A stretch of 64,000 nt of DNA from an uncultured Pelagibacteraceae bacterium (GCA_902633985.1 CACPHV010000007.1:1-64000); one strand, 5' to 3'; positions 13,348-24,094 are shown, counted from the first letter of the stretch. Notes: generated by a model from the sequence alone, not told the origin. A program made the numbers and translations.

Positions 13348-15264
13348 TTAGTTTGATGATGCTTTATTTAAAGCAGAGAATGTTTTTAAGAATTGATCTA
13401 TACCCATATTTTCTTGTTTATTAGAGTCTAATCTTCTAATTGTTACTGAATTGGAGTCAACTTCTTTTTTACCACAAATTAATAAAACCGGTATTTTTGC
13501 TAAAGAATGATCTCTAATTTTATAATTTAAATTATGATTTTTTAGATCTACTGCAGAACTTATGCCTGAATTTTTAATTTTATTTGATACCTCGACCGCA
13601 TAATCATTAAATTCTTCTGATATAGGTATTACCATAGTCTGTAAAGGAGATATCCAAAATGGAAACTTACCTGCATAGTTTTCAATTAAAATTCCAATAA
13701 ATCTCTCTAGAGAACCAAATAATGCTCGGTGCAACATAACAGGAACTTTTTTAGTACCATCTTTATCAACATAAGAAGCATCTAATCTTCCAGGTAAATT
13801 TAAATCTACTTGCAAAGTTCCACATTGCCAATCTCTGCCAATAGCATCTCGTAAAACAAATTCAATTTTAGGACCATAAAATGCTCCCTCACCTTTATTA
13901 ATTGTATATTCTAATTTAGAAGCTTTGACGGCTTCAAGCAAAGAGGCTTCTGCTTTATCCCATACTGAATCATCACCAACTCTTACTTCTGGCCTATCTG
14001 CATATTTTAGAATCACATTTTCAAAACCAAGGTCCTTATAAATATCTAGTATTAGATTTGTAACAATTAAACATTCGCTAGTAATTTGATCTTCAGTGCA
14101 AAAAATATGGGCATCATCTTGGGTAAAGGCTCTTACTCTTAATAACCCATGCAAAGCGCCTGATGGCTCATAACGATGAACTTTGCCAAATTCAGCAAAA
14201 CGTAAGGGAAGATCTCTGTAACTTTTTAGGCCTTGATTAAATACCTGGATATGACCAGGGCAATTCATTGGTTTAATTGCAAAAACTTTCTCATCTGGTG
14301 TTTCAGAAGTATACATGTTTTCTCCATATTTTTCCCAATGCCCAGATTTTTCCCATAGTTGTCTATCTAGTACCTCTGGAGTATTTACCTCTTTATAACC
14401 AGCAGCATCTTGCCTGCTCCTCATGTAGTTAATGAGCTTTTGAAATAAACCCCACCCTCTTTCATGCCAAAATACTGAGCCAGGGCTTTCTTCTCTAAAA
14501 TGAAATAAATCCATTTCTCTACCTAATTTTCTGTGATCTCTTTTTTCGGCTTCTTCTATTCTTTTCAAATATTGATCTAGATCTTTTTGAGTTGCCCAAC
14601 TCGTACCATATATTCGTTGCAACATTTCATTATTAGAGTCTCCTCTCCAATATGCTCCTGATACTTTTGTAAGTTTAAAATATTTTCCTATTTTACCTGT
14701 AGAAGATAGATGTGGGCCTCTACATAAGTCATGCCATTCTCCGTGAAAATAGATTGATACATCTTCATTCTCAGGTATCGCTTCAATTAGCTCGGCTTTA
14801 TAGATTTCTCCTTTTTTTTTAAAATGGCTAATTGCCTTATTTCTATCCCAAACTTCTCTTTTTGTTGTTTCATTCCTATCAACAATCTCTTTCATTTTAT
14901 TTTCAATTTTAACTAGATCATCCTCAGTAAATGGTTCTTTTCTAGCAAAGTCGTAATAAAATCCATTTTCAATCACAGGTCCAATTGTAACTTGTGTTCC
15001 AGGAAATAATTCTTGAACAGCCATAGCTAAAATATGAGCTGTGTCATGCCTAATAGTTTCTAAGCCTTCAGGGTTTTTTGAGGTAAAAATTTTTAAAGAA
15101 CAATCATTTTCAATTAAAAAATCAAGATCTTTAAGTTCACCATCAACACTTATGACCATGGCTTGTTTAGCTAACGATTTGCTAATTTTTTCAGCTACTT
15201 CTAGTCCAGTAACTTTATTAGGAAAATCAATAATGTTTCCGTCGGGTAATGTTATTATCGGCAT
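13348..15264 (-). CDS. thrS: Threonine--tRNA ligase
   Basis: 638 residues, full length. Domains in order: an N-terminal TGS domain (about 1-60), the editing domain with HDTAHILAMAVQELFPG and a downstream GPHLSSTGKIGKYF, and the class II catalytic core with HERGWGLFQKLINYMR, NCPGHIQVF (zinc-site Cys) and LHGLLRVRAFTQDDAH, then the anticodon-binding domain from about residue 540. It charges tRNA-Thr and edits Ser-tRNA-Thr. Its ATG directly abuts the stop of the upstream glycosyltransferase, and its stop directly abuts infC, so the operon has no spacers here. Confidence 0.97.
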   Translation of the reverse strand: MPIITLPDGNIIDFPNKVTGLEVAEKISKSLAKQAMVISVDGELKDLDFLIENDCSLKIFTSKNPEGLETIRHDTAHILAMAVQELFPGTQVTIGPVIENGFYYDFARKEPFTEDDLVKIENKMKEIVDRNETTKREVWDRNKAISHFKKKGEIYKAELIEAIPENEDVSIYFHGEWHDLCRGPHLSSTGKIGKYFKLTKVSGAYWRGDSNNEMLQRIYGTSWATQKDLDQYLKRIEEAEKRDHRKLGREMDLFHFREESPGSVFWHERGWGLFQKLINYMRSRQDAAGYKEVNTPEVLDRQLWEKSGHWEKYGENMYTSETPDEKVFAIKPMNCPGHIQVFNQGLKSYRDLPLRFAEFGKVHRYEPSGALHGLLRVRAFTQDDAHIFCTEDQITSECLIVTNLILDIYKDLGFENVILKYADRPEVRVGDDSVWDKAEASLLEAVKASKLEYTINKGEGAFYGPKIEFVLRDAIGRDWQCGTLQVDLNLPGRLDASYVDKDGTKKVPVMLHRALFGSLERFIGILIENYAGKFPFWISPLQTMVIPISEEFNDYAVEVSNKIKNSGISSAVDLKNHNLNYKIRDHSLAKIPVLLICGKKEVDSNSVTIRRLDSNKQENMGIDQFLKTFSALNKASSN

Positions 15265-16419
15265 TTAATTTAATAATCTCTTATACTCTGAATAAGTAGA
15301 AAAGCACATTTTTTCAACATTAAATTTTTGAACTATGTTTTTTCTTCCCTCATTACCAATTGATTTTAATAGAGTTTCATCCATGTTAAGAGTTCTTAAT
15401 ATTTTATTACTTAATGATTTAGCATTTCCTGCTTCATATAAAAAACCAGTTTTTTCATCAATTATTGTTTCATTAGAACCTCCAATGTTGCTCGCTATAA
15501 TTGGTTTTTCCATCGATTGTGCTTCAACAGCAACTCTACCAAAAGCCTCTGGTTCTATTGAGGCTGAAACAATAATATCAGAAACTTTATAAGCTAATGC
15601 CATATCCTTACAATGATCTATGAATCTTATTTGTTTAGACAATCTGTATTGCTCCGAAAGTCTTATTAATTTTTTCTTATATAAATCTCTACCTTGATCA
15701 CTGCCTAGAATGACAGCATAAAAAGCTTCATAACCGAGTTCTATATTCACTAAATTAATAGCCTCTATAAAAACTTCCTGTCCTTTCCAAGAAGTTAATC
15801 TACCAGGTAAAAGTATAATTTTTTTATCTTTTTCAATGTCCCATTTTTTTAATAATTTTTTTTCGTCAATTTCAATTTTAGTTGTTGGATCAAAGTAGTC
15901 GACGTTTATTCCTCTAAAAATAACCATTAATTTTTTTTTCTCATTTAAATATTTTGAATAATTTTTTTTAATATGAGAAAAAATAAAATTAGATCCTGCA
16001 ATTATTAAATCTGCTCTAGTCATTACTGAATTATAAATTTTTTTTATATTACTCTTAAAATTGTACGTTCCATGAAATGTAGTTACAAATTTTCGTCCTG
16101 TGATTTTTGTTGCTAACAAACATGACCAAGCAGGAGCTCTACTTCTCGCGTGAACAAGAGAAATATTATAAACTAAAATTATTACAATTAAGATAAAAGC
16201 ATTAATTAAAATTAGTAGAGGATTTTTGCTTTGCACTGGAAGTCTAAATATTTTAACTTTTTTTCTATCTACAAATTTAAGTAATTCGCCACCGCTTGTT
16301 ACAATAAATGATTTACAATTATTTTCTGGTAAATAATGCGCAATATCATAACAACCTGTTTCAGCTCCTCCATAACCTAATTTTGGAATTACTTGTAAAA
16401 CTTTTAAATCAGATGACAT
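15265..16419 (-). CDS. Family 4 glycosyltransferase
   Basis: 384-residue GT-B fold glycosyltransferase. The N-terminal glycine loop is LQVIPKLGYGGAETGCYDIA (acceptor half). The C-terminal half has LLPGRLTSWKGQEVFIEAI (near 215) and the retaining GT4 signature EPEAFGRVAVEA (about 288-299), whose Glu residues bind the nucleotide-sugar donor. A hydrophobic stretch near residues 85-105 may dock it to the inner membrane. The acceptor is unknown; a lipopolysaccharide or glycolipid sugar is likely. It is the first gene of the thrS translation operon and is divergent, by 36 bases, from a small hydrolase gene. Confidence 0.85.
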   Translation of the reverse strand: MSSDLKVLQVIPKLGYGGAETGCYDIAHYLPENNCKSFIVTSGGELLKFVDRKKVKIFRLPVQSKNPLLILINAFILIVIILVYNISLVHARSRAPAWSCLLATKITGRKFVTTFHGTYNFKSNIKKIYNSVMTRADLIIAGSNFIFSHIKKNYSKYLNEKKKLMVIFRGINVDYFDPTTKIEIDEKKLLKKWDIEKDKKIILLPGRLTSWKGQEVFIEAINLVNIELGYEAFYAVILGSDQGRDLYKKKLIRLSEQYRLSKQIRFIDHCKDMALAYKVSDIIVSASIEPEAFGRVAVEAQSMEKPIIASNIGGSNETIIDEKTGFLYEAGNAKSLSNKILRTLNMDETLLKSIGNEGRKNIVQKFNVEKMCFSTYSEYKRLLN

Positions 16420-16455
16420 TTGATATGATTATATATTAATAGACAAAACTTATAA

Positions 16456-17205
16456 ATGATTATGGCAAATTTCAGATTTCACCAAATATCAAATACAAAG
16501 AAAATTAGATATATTTCCAAAATTTTTAAAAATAGTTCTTTTATAGTTTTTTTGCATGGCTTTATGTCAGATCTTGAAGGAAAAAAACCAAATGCTTTTT
16601 TGAAATTTGCTAAAAAAAATAAAGTAAGTTTTTTAGCACTAGAATACTCTGGTCATGGAAAATCTTCTGGAAAATTTGTAAATGGAAATATTTCAAAATG
16701 GAGTAAAGAGACGTCAATTTTAATTAAAAAATACGTTAAAAAAAAAGAATTTGTGCTAATTGGTTCAAGTATGGGCGCATGGATTTCGCTCAATCAATTC
16801 AAAATTTTCAAAAAACAGATTAAAGGATTTTTAGGAATAGGGGCTGCTCCTGAATTTTTAGAAAATTTAATGTGGAAAAAATTTACTAAAAAAATGAAAG
16901 AGGAAACAATAAGTAAGGGTATTTATCAATTAAAACATGGCAATTATGAATATCCAATTACTCTACAATTAATAAAAGATGGAAGAAAAAATAAAGTCTT
17001 AAATAAAAAAATTAATTCAAATATTAAAGTAACAATGGTTCATGGTGAAAAAGATGAGGCAGTTCCTGTCTCATATTCAAGAAAAGTTTTAAGATTATTT
17101 CCAAAAGCTAAGAAAAAATTAAATATTGTAAAAAAAGGTGATCACAGTTTATCAAATAAAAAATGGTTAAATATAATTTTAAAAGAGCTTAAATTATTAA
17201 TTTAG
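16456..17205 (+). CDS. Alpha/beta hydrolase (serine esterase/thioesterase-like)
   Basis: 249 residues with the alpha/beta-hydrolase signs: oxyanion HGF (34-36), nucleophile elbow GSSMG with Ser105, acid Asp200 in HGEKDEAVP and His230 in GDHSL. No signal peptide, so cytosolic. The layout resembles the short ABHD10/acyl-protein thioesterase-like hydrolases of Alphaproteobacteria, but the substrate cannot be told from sequence. A second in-frame ATG two codons in (16462) is an alternative start. It is a single-gene unit: divergent from the glycosyltransferase, and its stop overlaps the gltB stop by four bases (TTAG). Confidence 0.85.
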   Translation: MIMANFRFHQISNTKKIRYISKIFKNSSFIVFLHGFMSDLEGKKPNAFLKFAKKNKVSFLALEYSGHGKSSGKFVNGNISKWSKETSILIKKYVKKKEFVLIGSSMGAWISLNQFKIFKKQIKGFLGIGAAPEFLENLMWKKFTKKMKEETISKGIYQLKHGNYEYPITLQLIKDGRKNKVLNKKINSNIKVTMVHGEKDEAVPVSYSRKVLRLFPKAKKKLNIVKKGDHSLSNKKWLNIILKELKLLI

Positions 17206-20200
17206 CTAACTTTTTTTATATCTTTTTTTAAAGTAATTGGATTTTTTAATTTATCCAACATTTCTTTAGGACACACCTGAACAAAATTATTTACTTCATC
17301 ATCAAAGTTTTCGATTATTTTTTTTGATAATTGAGACTCAGTTTCTTTGAAGTGCTCACTTACTAAATTTTTTAAATATTCTTTCCAATAATCTGTCTCT
17401 ACATTTTGCCAAACTACTGATTCTGGATTTACTTTCTTATCAAATTGTTGAGATTTATCATATATAAAGGCCATTCCACCTGTCATACCAGCTGCAAAAT
17501 TATCACCAACATCTCCTAAAATTACTACAGTTCCACCAGTCATATATTCACATCCATTAGAATCGCATCCTTCAATTACTGTAACTGCACCAGAATTTCT
17601 AACTGAAAATCTTTCACCAGCTTGGCCAGCAGCAAAAAGTTTTCCTGAAGTAGCTCCGTAAAGAACAGTATTTCCTAAAATTGTATTCTCATTTGAAACT
17701 AAATTGCTCTCTTCAGGTAATTTTATTGAAATAGTAGCTCCTGACAAACCTTTACCAACATAATCATTTGCATCTCCCTTTAATACAAGTTTTAAACCTT
17801 TAGAAGAAAATGCACCAAATGATTGACCTGCTGATCCTTTAAAATTTAAAACTAAAAAGTTTTCATCAAGTTTTTCATAACCATATTTTTTATACAAATG
17901 ATGAGAAATTCTAGTGCCTACTGCCCTATGAGTATTTTTTATTTGATATTCTTTCTCAATTTTTTCAGAATTATCCAAAGCTTGTTCAATTTCTGGCCAA
18001 ATTTGTTGGTCAAGTGTGTCTGGTACACTATTTATTTCTTGATCCTCACAATACCTTGGATTATTTCCAGTATCAGCTTGAACAAATAAAGGATTTAAAT
18101 CTAAATCGTCTAAATTTGGAGAACCTTTACTAACCTGTTTTAACAAGTCTGTCCTACCAATCACTTCATTCAATGATTTAAAACCTAAATTTGCTAATAT
18201 TTCTCTTACTTCACTGGCTATAAATGTAAACAAATTAACTACTTTTTCTGGAGTCCCAGTAAATTTTTCTCTGAGCTTTTCATCTTGAGTGCAAACACCT
18301 ACAGGACATGTATTTGAATGACACTGCCTTACCATTATACAACCCATTGCAACTAAAGCTGTAGTAGCAACACCATATTCTTCAGCACCCATCATTGCAG
18401 CTATCACCACGTCTCTTCCGGTTTTAATTCCACCGTCTGTTCTTAATGTAACTTTGTGTCTAAGATTATTTAAAGTTAATACTTGGTTTGCTTCCGTCAA
18501 ACCCATTTCCCATGGTATTCCAACATACTTAACACTAGTCTGTGGTGTTGCTCCTGTTCCGCCGTTATGTCCAGAAATTAATATTATATCTGCTTTTGCT
18601 TTAGCTACACCTGCAGCAATTGTTCCTACTCCAGAAGAAGCAACAAGCTTAACTCCAATTCTTGCTTTAGGATTTATCTGTTTTAAATCATAAATTAGTT
18701 GTGCAAGATCTTCGATTGAATAAATATCATGATGTGGAGGTGGTGATATTAAAGTAACTCCAGGAGTTGAATGTCTAAGTTTAGCAATCTCCTCTGTAAC
18801 TTTAAATCCTGGTAACTGACCTCCCTCACCAGGCTTAGCACCTTGTGCAATTTTAATTTCTATCTCATTACAATTATTAAGATAATTAACTGTTACTCCG
18901 AATCTTGCAGAAGCTATTTGTTTTACTCTTGAGTTTGCGCTGTCACCATTATCTAAAACTTTAAATCTACTTGCATCTTCACCGCCCTCTCCACTACATG
19001 AAGCACCTTTAATCCTATTCATACCAGTTGCCAAAGTTTCATGCGCCTCTTTTGATAAAGCTCCATGAGACATGCTCCCACTTCCAAATCTTTTTAAAAT
19101 ATTTTCTATTGGCTCAACCTCAGAAATATCTATTGGCCCACTTAATTTTTTTTCTCTGAAATCAATTAAGTCTCTAAGATTAATAGGTGGTAAGCTGTAT
19201 ATTCCATCCGCATATCTTTTATAGGCATCATAAGAATTAGATCCTACTGCACTTTGAAGTAAATGAATTAATTTTCCTTGATATTGATGAGTTTCACCAT
19301 TTTTACGATATCTATATATACCGCCTATCGGCAATATGGTTTCAGAACTTTCAAATGCCTCTTTATGAATTTCTCTAATTTTTTTCTCTATACCCGTAAG
19401 TCCAATACCTGAAATTTTAGAGACAACTCCTGGAAAATAATCTGCAACAATTGTTCTACTTAAACCTACGGTTTCAAAGTTACATCCACCTCTATAAGAA
19501 CTTAGAACTGATATACCCATCTTAGACATGATCTTTAATAAACCTGCGTTTACTGATTTTATGTATCTCTCTACACATTCATCAAAGCTAAATTGACCAA
19601 ATAATTTCTTTTCATGACGCTGAAATAAACTATCAAATGCTAAGTATGGATTTACAGTAGTTGCTCCAACTCCTATTAAGGTTGCAAAAGAGTGTGTATC
19701 TAAAGCCTCTCCAGATTGAACATTTATTGATACATATCCTCTTAGTTTTTTTTCAATAAGGAATGAATTAATTGATCCAACTGCTAAAAGCATTGGTATT
19801 GGAAGTTTAAAGCTAGAAAGCTCTTTATCACTTAAAATCAATTGAGTAACTCCCTGTCTTACTGCAATTTCAGCTTCTTTTTGAATTTTTTTAATTGAAT
19901 CAAATAAAGTTTCTTCCTCAGAAAAAGTACAATCAATTATAGATGAATTATTACCAAAAAAATTTATAAATTTTTCAAACTGAGAATTTGATAATATTGG
20001 ACTATTTAAAACATAAATATTTTGCTTTGTTAAATTATCAAAATTTAAAATATTTCCAAGATTTCCAAATCTTGTTTTCAAACTCATAACCTTGTTTTCT
20101 CTTAAAGAATCTATTGGTGGGTTTGTGACTTGACTAAAATTTTGTCTAAAAAAATGGTACAACGGTCTATACCTATCTGACAAAACAGCCAATGGTGTAT

Positions 20201-21707
20201 CGTCCCCCATAGATCCAGTTGCTTCTTTAGCATCTTCTGCCATAGGATGCAGTATGAGCTCAAGATCTTCTAGACTTATTCCAAAAGTATATTGCCTTCT
20301 TCTTAAATCATCTCCCGAAAAAGAATTTTTTTCATATGAAATAGTTAACTTATCATCTAGGTCGATAATTTGTGAATTAAAGTGTTTATACTCTTTGGCT
20401 AAATAATCTTTTATTTGCTTGTTTGTAAATACTTTACCTTTTTCTATTCTAACTCCAATTATTTCCCCGGGACCCAATCTTCCCTTTGACAAAATTCTTT
20501 TTTCATTTAATTCAATCATTCCTGTTTCAGAACCTGCAAATAATAATTTGTCTTTTGTAATTGCGTATCTTAAAGGTCTTAATCCATTTCTATCATTTGC
20601 AGCTATAACCCACTCATTATCAGTTCCAGCAATAGCAGCTGGTCCATCCCATGGCTCCATTGTACTGTTCAAAAAATTAAATAATTGTTGGTGATCTTTT
20701 GGTAGGGTTTTGTTTTTTTTAGACCATGCGTCTGGAACTAACATAAGCTTAGCCAAAGGCGCAGGCTGACCAGATATATTTAATAATTCAAAAACATTGT
20801 CTAATGCAGCAGAGTCTGATGCTCCCTGTTGTATAACAGGTTTTAAGTTCTCAACATCTTCAAAAAGGGGACTGTTCATCTCTTGTTCATGAACTTTCAT
20901 CCAATTTTTATTTCCTCTATAAGTATTAATTTCTCCATTATGAGCTATAGCTCTAAAGGGTTGAGCTAAATTCCAGCTAGGCGCTGTATTTGTTGAAAAT
21001 CTTTGATGAAAAATAGCAAACCTTGAAACAAATCTCTCATCTTTTAAATCAAGGTAGAAATCTGAGATAGCTTCAGCTAAAAACATCCCCTTGTAAATGA
21101 TAGATTTAGAGCTCAATGAACAAATATAAAAATTGTTTAAAGATTTTTTAAAAGCTTCATTTTCTATCTTTCTTCTAGTTTCATAAATTTTTCTTTCTAA
21201 ATCTTTATTTGTTAATTCTGGATTATAAGGTTTAAATAATACTTGAATAATTTCGGGCATTGTTTGGAATGCCTTTTCTCCTAAAACTTTTGGATTAACT
21301 GGAACTTGTCTCCAACCGTAAATACTAAAATCATTTTTTGTTAATTCACTTTCTACAATAGTTTTACAACTTTCTTGTGCTGCGTAATCATTCCGAGGCA
21401 GAAATATCATACCCACACATATTTCAGAATTGTCATGTGTGTGTCCTGTCACTTCTATCTTTTCAATGAAGAAATCTTTTGGTATTTCAACATGAATTCC
21501 AGCTCCGTCACCAGTTTTCCCATCAGCATCTACAGCGCCTCTATGCCAAACTGCTTTTAACGCTTCAATACCATACTCTACAACTTTACGAGATTTTTTA
21601 CCTTCAGTTGATGCAATTATACCAACACCACAAGCATCATGCTCCATATCTTCTGAATAAACATTATTTTCTTTTAAAAGGTGAAGGTTCTTTTTATAAT
21701 TTTTCAT
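17202..21707 (-). CDS. gltB: Glutamate synthase large (alpha) subunit
   Basis: 1501 residues, normal for bacterial NADPH-GOGAT. It has an N-terminal class II glutamine amidotransferase domain (DACGVG with the nucleophile Cys26 exposed after propeptide removal, and NGEINTYRGN), a central domain, the FMN/3Fe-4S synthase domain (GSMSHGALSKEAH; KPGEGGQLPG; GHNGGTGATP; cluster cysteines in CHSNTCPVGVC) and a C-terminal beta-helix GXGXG domain (GSAGQSFGAF, GGTVVILG). It makes two glutamates from glutamine and 2-oxoglutarate. The stop of gltD and the ATG of gltB share a base at 21707, so the subunits are coupled. This is the main glutamate-forming route visible here. Confidence 0.97.
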   Translation of the reverse strand: MKNYKKNLHLLKENNVYSEDMEHDACGVGIIASTEGKKSRKVVEYGIEALKAVWHRGAVDADGKTGDGAGIHVEIPKDFFIEKIEVTGHTHDNSEICVGMIFLPRNDYAAQESCKTIVESELTKNDFSIYGWRQVPVNPKVLGEKAFQTMPEIIQVLFKPYNPELTNKDLERKIYETRRKIENEAFKKSLNNFYICSLSSKSIIYKGMFLAEAISDFYLDLKDERFVSRFAIFHQRFSTNTAPSWNLAQPFRAIAHNGEINTYRGNKNWMKVHEQEMNSPLFEDVENLKPVIQQGASDSAALDNVFELLNISGQPAPLAKLMLVPDAWSKKNKTLPKDHQQLFNFLNSTMEPWDGPAAIAGTDNEWVIAANDRNGLRPLRYAITKDKLLFAGSETGMIELNEKRILSKGRLGPGEIIGVRIEKGKVFTNKQIKDYLAKEYKHFNSQIIDLDDKLTISYEKNSFSGDDLRRRQYTFGISLEDLELILHPMAEDAKEATGSMGDDTPLAVLSDRYRPLYHFFRQNFSQVTNPPIDSLRENKVMSLKTRFGNLGNILNFDNLTKQNIYVLNSPILSNSQFEKFINFFGNNSSIIDCTFSEEETLFDSIKKIQKEAEIAVRQGVTQLILSDKELSSFKLPIPMLLAVGSINSFLIEKKLRGYVSINVQSGEALDTHSFATLIGVGATTVNPYLAFDSLFQRHEKKLFGQFSFDECVERYIKSVNAGLLKIMSKMGISVLSSYRGGCNFETVGLSRTIVADYFPGVVSKISGIGLTGIEKKIREIHKEAFESSETILPIGGIYRYRKNGETHQYQGKLIHLLQSAVGSNSYDAYKRYADGIYSLPPINLRDLIDFREKKLSGPIDISEVEPIENILKRFGSGSMSHGALSKEAHETLATGMNRIKGASCSGEGGEDASRFKVLDNGDSANSRVKQIASARFGVTVNYLNNCNEIEIKIAQGAKPGEGGQLPGFKVTEEIAKLRHSTPGVTLISPPPHHDIYSIEDLAQLIYDLKQINPKARIGVKLVASSGVGTIAAGVAKAKADIILISGHNGGTGATPQTSVKYVGIPWEMGLTEANQVLTLNNLRHKVTLRTDGGIKTGRDVVIAAMMGAEEYGVATTALVAMGCIMVRQCHSNTCPVGVCTQDEKLREKFTGTPEKVVNLFTFIASEVREILANLGFKSLNEVIGRTDLLKQVSKGSPNLDDLDLNPLFVQADTGNNPRYCEDQEINSVPDTLDQQIWPEIEQALDNSEKIEKEYQIKNTHRAVGTRISHHLYKKYGYEKLDENFLVLNFKGSAGQSFGAFSSKGLKLVLKGDANDYVGKGLSGATISIKLPEESNLVSNENTILGNTVLYGATSGKLFAAGQAGERFSVRNSGAVTVIEGCDSNGCEYMTGGTVVILGDVGDNFAAGMTGGMAFIYDKSQQFDKKVNPESVVWQNVETDYWKEYLKNLVSEHFKETESQLSKKIIENFDDEVNNFVQVCPKEMLDKLKNPITLKKDIKKVS

Positions 21708-23146
21708 TAAGCCACTCTTTTTTCCACTTTAGATTTATTCTCTAGATAAGTTTTAATTGAAGCTGCTGAATCTCTTCCATCTTTAATTGCCCAAACAACT
21801 AATGAAGCTCCTCTAACTATATCACCAGCTGCAAACACCCCTTTTATATTTGTTTCCATAGTATCAAAATCTGTTTTAATAGTTCCCCACTTTGATACTT
21901 GTAATTCACTACTATCAAATAAATTCGGTAAATCCTCAGGATCAAAACCTAGTGCTTTGATAACCATATCTGCTTTTGTTTCGTAACTTAAGCCCTCTTG
22001 TACTTGTGGCTTTCTTCTTCCTGTCTCGTCTGGATCACCTAGTTTAATTTGATCTACAATTATTTTTTCTACTTTATTTGTACCTTTAAATTCTTTAGGA
22101 CTTGATAACCAAACAAATTCAACACCTTCTTCTTCTGCATTTGCAACTTCTCTTGCAGATCCTGGCATATTTTCTTTATCTCTTCTATACAAACATTTAA
22201 CAGATTTTGCCTTCTGTCTTATAGAAGTTCTCACACAATCCATTGCTGTGTCGCCTCCACCGATTACAACAACATCTTTACCTTCTGCGTTTAAAATTCC
22301 TTTATCAAACAACTCAACATCATCTCCTAGACCTTTTTTATTAGATGCTGTTAAAAAATCCATTGCAGGAAAAATATTATCAAGATCATTTCCAGGTAAG
22401 TTTACTTCTCTTGCTTTATAAACTCCTGTAGCAATTAAAATTGCATCGTGTTTTTTTCTCAATTGGTCTAGACTTGCATTCTTACCAACTTCAAAATTTT
22501 GAACAAATTCAATTCCTCCATCCTTTAAGAGTTTTGTTCTTCGCTCTACAACTTCTTTTTCTAACTTAAAATTTGGAATTCCATAAATTAATAATCCTCC
22601 TGCTCTATCATATCTATCGTAGACAGTTATTTTATACCCATTTTTTCTTAATTGTTCTGCAGCAGCTAAACCAGCAGGACCTGCTCCTATAATTCCTACG
22701 CTTTGATTTTTTTCATTCGTTACCTTAATTGGTTTTACCCAGCCCTGAGCCCAAGCATTATCTGTAATATATTTTTCTACTGATCCAATAGTTACTGTTC
22801 CATGACCAGACTGTTCGATTACACAATTTCCCTCGCATAACCTATCTTGAGGGCAAATTCGGCCACACACTTCAGGCATATTGTTTGTGCTTTGGGATAA
22901 TTCATACGCCTCTTTTAATCTTCCCTCTGCTGTCAGTTTAAGCCAATCTGGAATGTTATTACTTAAAGGACAATGAACTTGGCAAAAAGGTACTCCACAT
23001 TGCGAACACCTACTCGACTGTTCTTTGGCTTTTTCATTGATATACTCGTCATAAATTTCATTAAAATCTTTCTTTCTCGTATCAACTTCTCTTTTAGGTG
23101 GAGTTTGTTGACCTATTTTAACAAATTTGAGCATTTTATCGGGCAT
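21707..23146 (-). CDS. gltD: Glutamate synthase small (beta) subunit
   Basis: 479 residues. Two N-terminal cysteine clusters (SRCSQCGVPFCQVHCP; CGRICPQDRLCEGNC) ligate the 4Fe-4S centres. The FAD-binding GAGPAGLAAAEQLRKNG and the NADPH-binding GGGDTAMDCVRTSIRQ follow, then a C-terminal FAD motif GVFAAGDIVRGASLVVWAI. It passes electrons from NADPH to the FMN of GltB. It is the first gene of the gltD-gltB operon. The 183-base space upstream, shared with divergent uppP, must hold its promoter; no clear operator was recognised. Confidence 0.97.
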   Translation of the reverse strand: MPDKMLKFVKIGQQTPPKREVDTRKKDFNEIYDEYINEKAKEQSSRCSQCGVPFCQVHCPLSNNIPDWLKLTAEGRLKEAYELSQSTNNMPEVCGRICPQDRLCEGNCVIEQSGHGTVTIGSVEKYITDNAWAQGWVKPIKVTNEKNQSVGIIGAGPAGLAAAEQLRKNGYKITVYDRYDRAGGLLIYGIPNFKLEKEVVERRTKLLKDGGIEFVQNFEVGKNASLDQLRKKHDAILIATGVYKAREVNLPGNDLDNIFPAMDFLTASNKKGLGDDVELFDKGILNAEGKDVVVIGGGDTAMDCVRTSIRQKAKSVKCLYRRDKENMPGSAREVANAEEEGVEFVWLSSPKEFKGTNKVEKIIVDQIKLGDPDETGRRKPQVQEGLSYETKADMVIKALGFDPEDLPNLFDSSELQVSKWGTIKTDFDTMETNIKGVFAAGDIVRGASLVVWAIKDGRDSAASIKTYLENKSKVEKRVA

Positions 23147-23329
23147 AATATTATTTAAGTTTCGGCAAAATATACCCTGATTTATGTATATAAAGCATAA
23201 AATAGGTCATATATATTGACCTTAATTTTTAAATTATTACCGCCAATTAACACGTTTTTAATTATTGCATAGCTATTATGCTTAAATCGAATTGTTTTAA
23301 ATAAATACTTTATAAGTTACGAAGAAACA

Positions 23330-24094
23330 ATGTTTCAAAATATTATAGAAGTTTTAATTCTCTCTGCAATTCAAGGAATATCTGAATTTCTTCCTATTAG
23401 TTCTTCTGCTCATTTAATTTTGGTTTCTACTTTATATGAATTTAAATCTAGTTCTTTGCTTATTGATATTAGCCTCCATCTAGGTTCACTAATTGCTATA
23501 ATTTATTTTTTTAAAGATGAATTGTTTGATATCAGAAAAAATAAAAGAATTTTAAATTTAATTGTATTAGGATCTATTCCATTAATAATTGTTGGATACA
23601 TACTTTATAGTACGAATTTAATTTATCAGATAAGAAATTTAGAAGTCATTGCTTGGACTACTTTAATATTCGCAGTTATTTTATACATCTCAGACAAAAA
23701 TCGATTTAATAAAAAAATTTCTTCAAATTTAAATTTTCAGTCAATAATATTTATAGGTGTTTTCCAAATTTTCTCTCTTGTGCCCGGAGTGAGTAGGGCA
23801 GGGATTACTATAACAGCTGCGAGAATTTTAAAATTTAATAGAGTAGATTCAAGTAAGATATCTTTTTTACTTTCAATCCCGGCTTTAGCTGGAGCTAGTG
23901 TCTTAAGCTTGAAAGATGTTTTTGAACAATCAATTCAGTTTAATTACTTAGTGGTTATCGCAATTATATCTTCTTTTATTTTTTCTTTTCTAACAGTTAA
24001 ATTCTTTTTAATTTATATAAATAAATTTTCAATGAATGCGTTTGTAATTTATAGAATAATAATTGCTTTAATTTTATTTAGTTTAATTTATTAA
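23330..24094 (+). CDS. uppP: Undecaprenyl-diphosphatase (UppP/BacA)
   Basis: 254-residue inner-membrane protein with about eight hydrophobic segments. It removes a phosphate from undecaprenyl diphosphate, recycling the lipid carrier for peptidoglycan and glycan synthesis. The motif-1 block is IQGISEFLPISSSAHLIL (Q15/E19 of the [E/Q]xxxE motif, Ser23-25, His28). The second block is PGVSRAGIT (152-160): Arg156 is kept, but the usual second Ser of PGxSRSxxT is Ala157. Single gene with its own upstream region; its stop overlaps that of the convergent DMT permease by four bases. Confidence 0.93.
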   Translation: MFQNIIEVLILSAIQGISEFLPISSSAHLILVSTLYEFKSSSLLIDISLHLGSLIAIIYFFKDELFDIRKNKRILNLIVLGSIPLIIVGYILYSTNLIYQIRNLEVIAWTTLIFAVILYISDKNRFNKKISSNLNFQSIIFIGVFQIFSLVPGVSRAGITITAARILKFNRVDSSKISFLLSIPALAGASVLSLKDVFEQSIQFNYLVVIAIISSFIFSFLTVKFFLIYINKFSMNAFVIYRIIIALILFSLIY

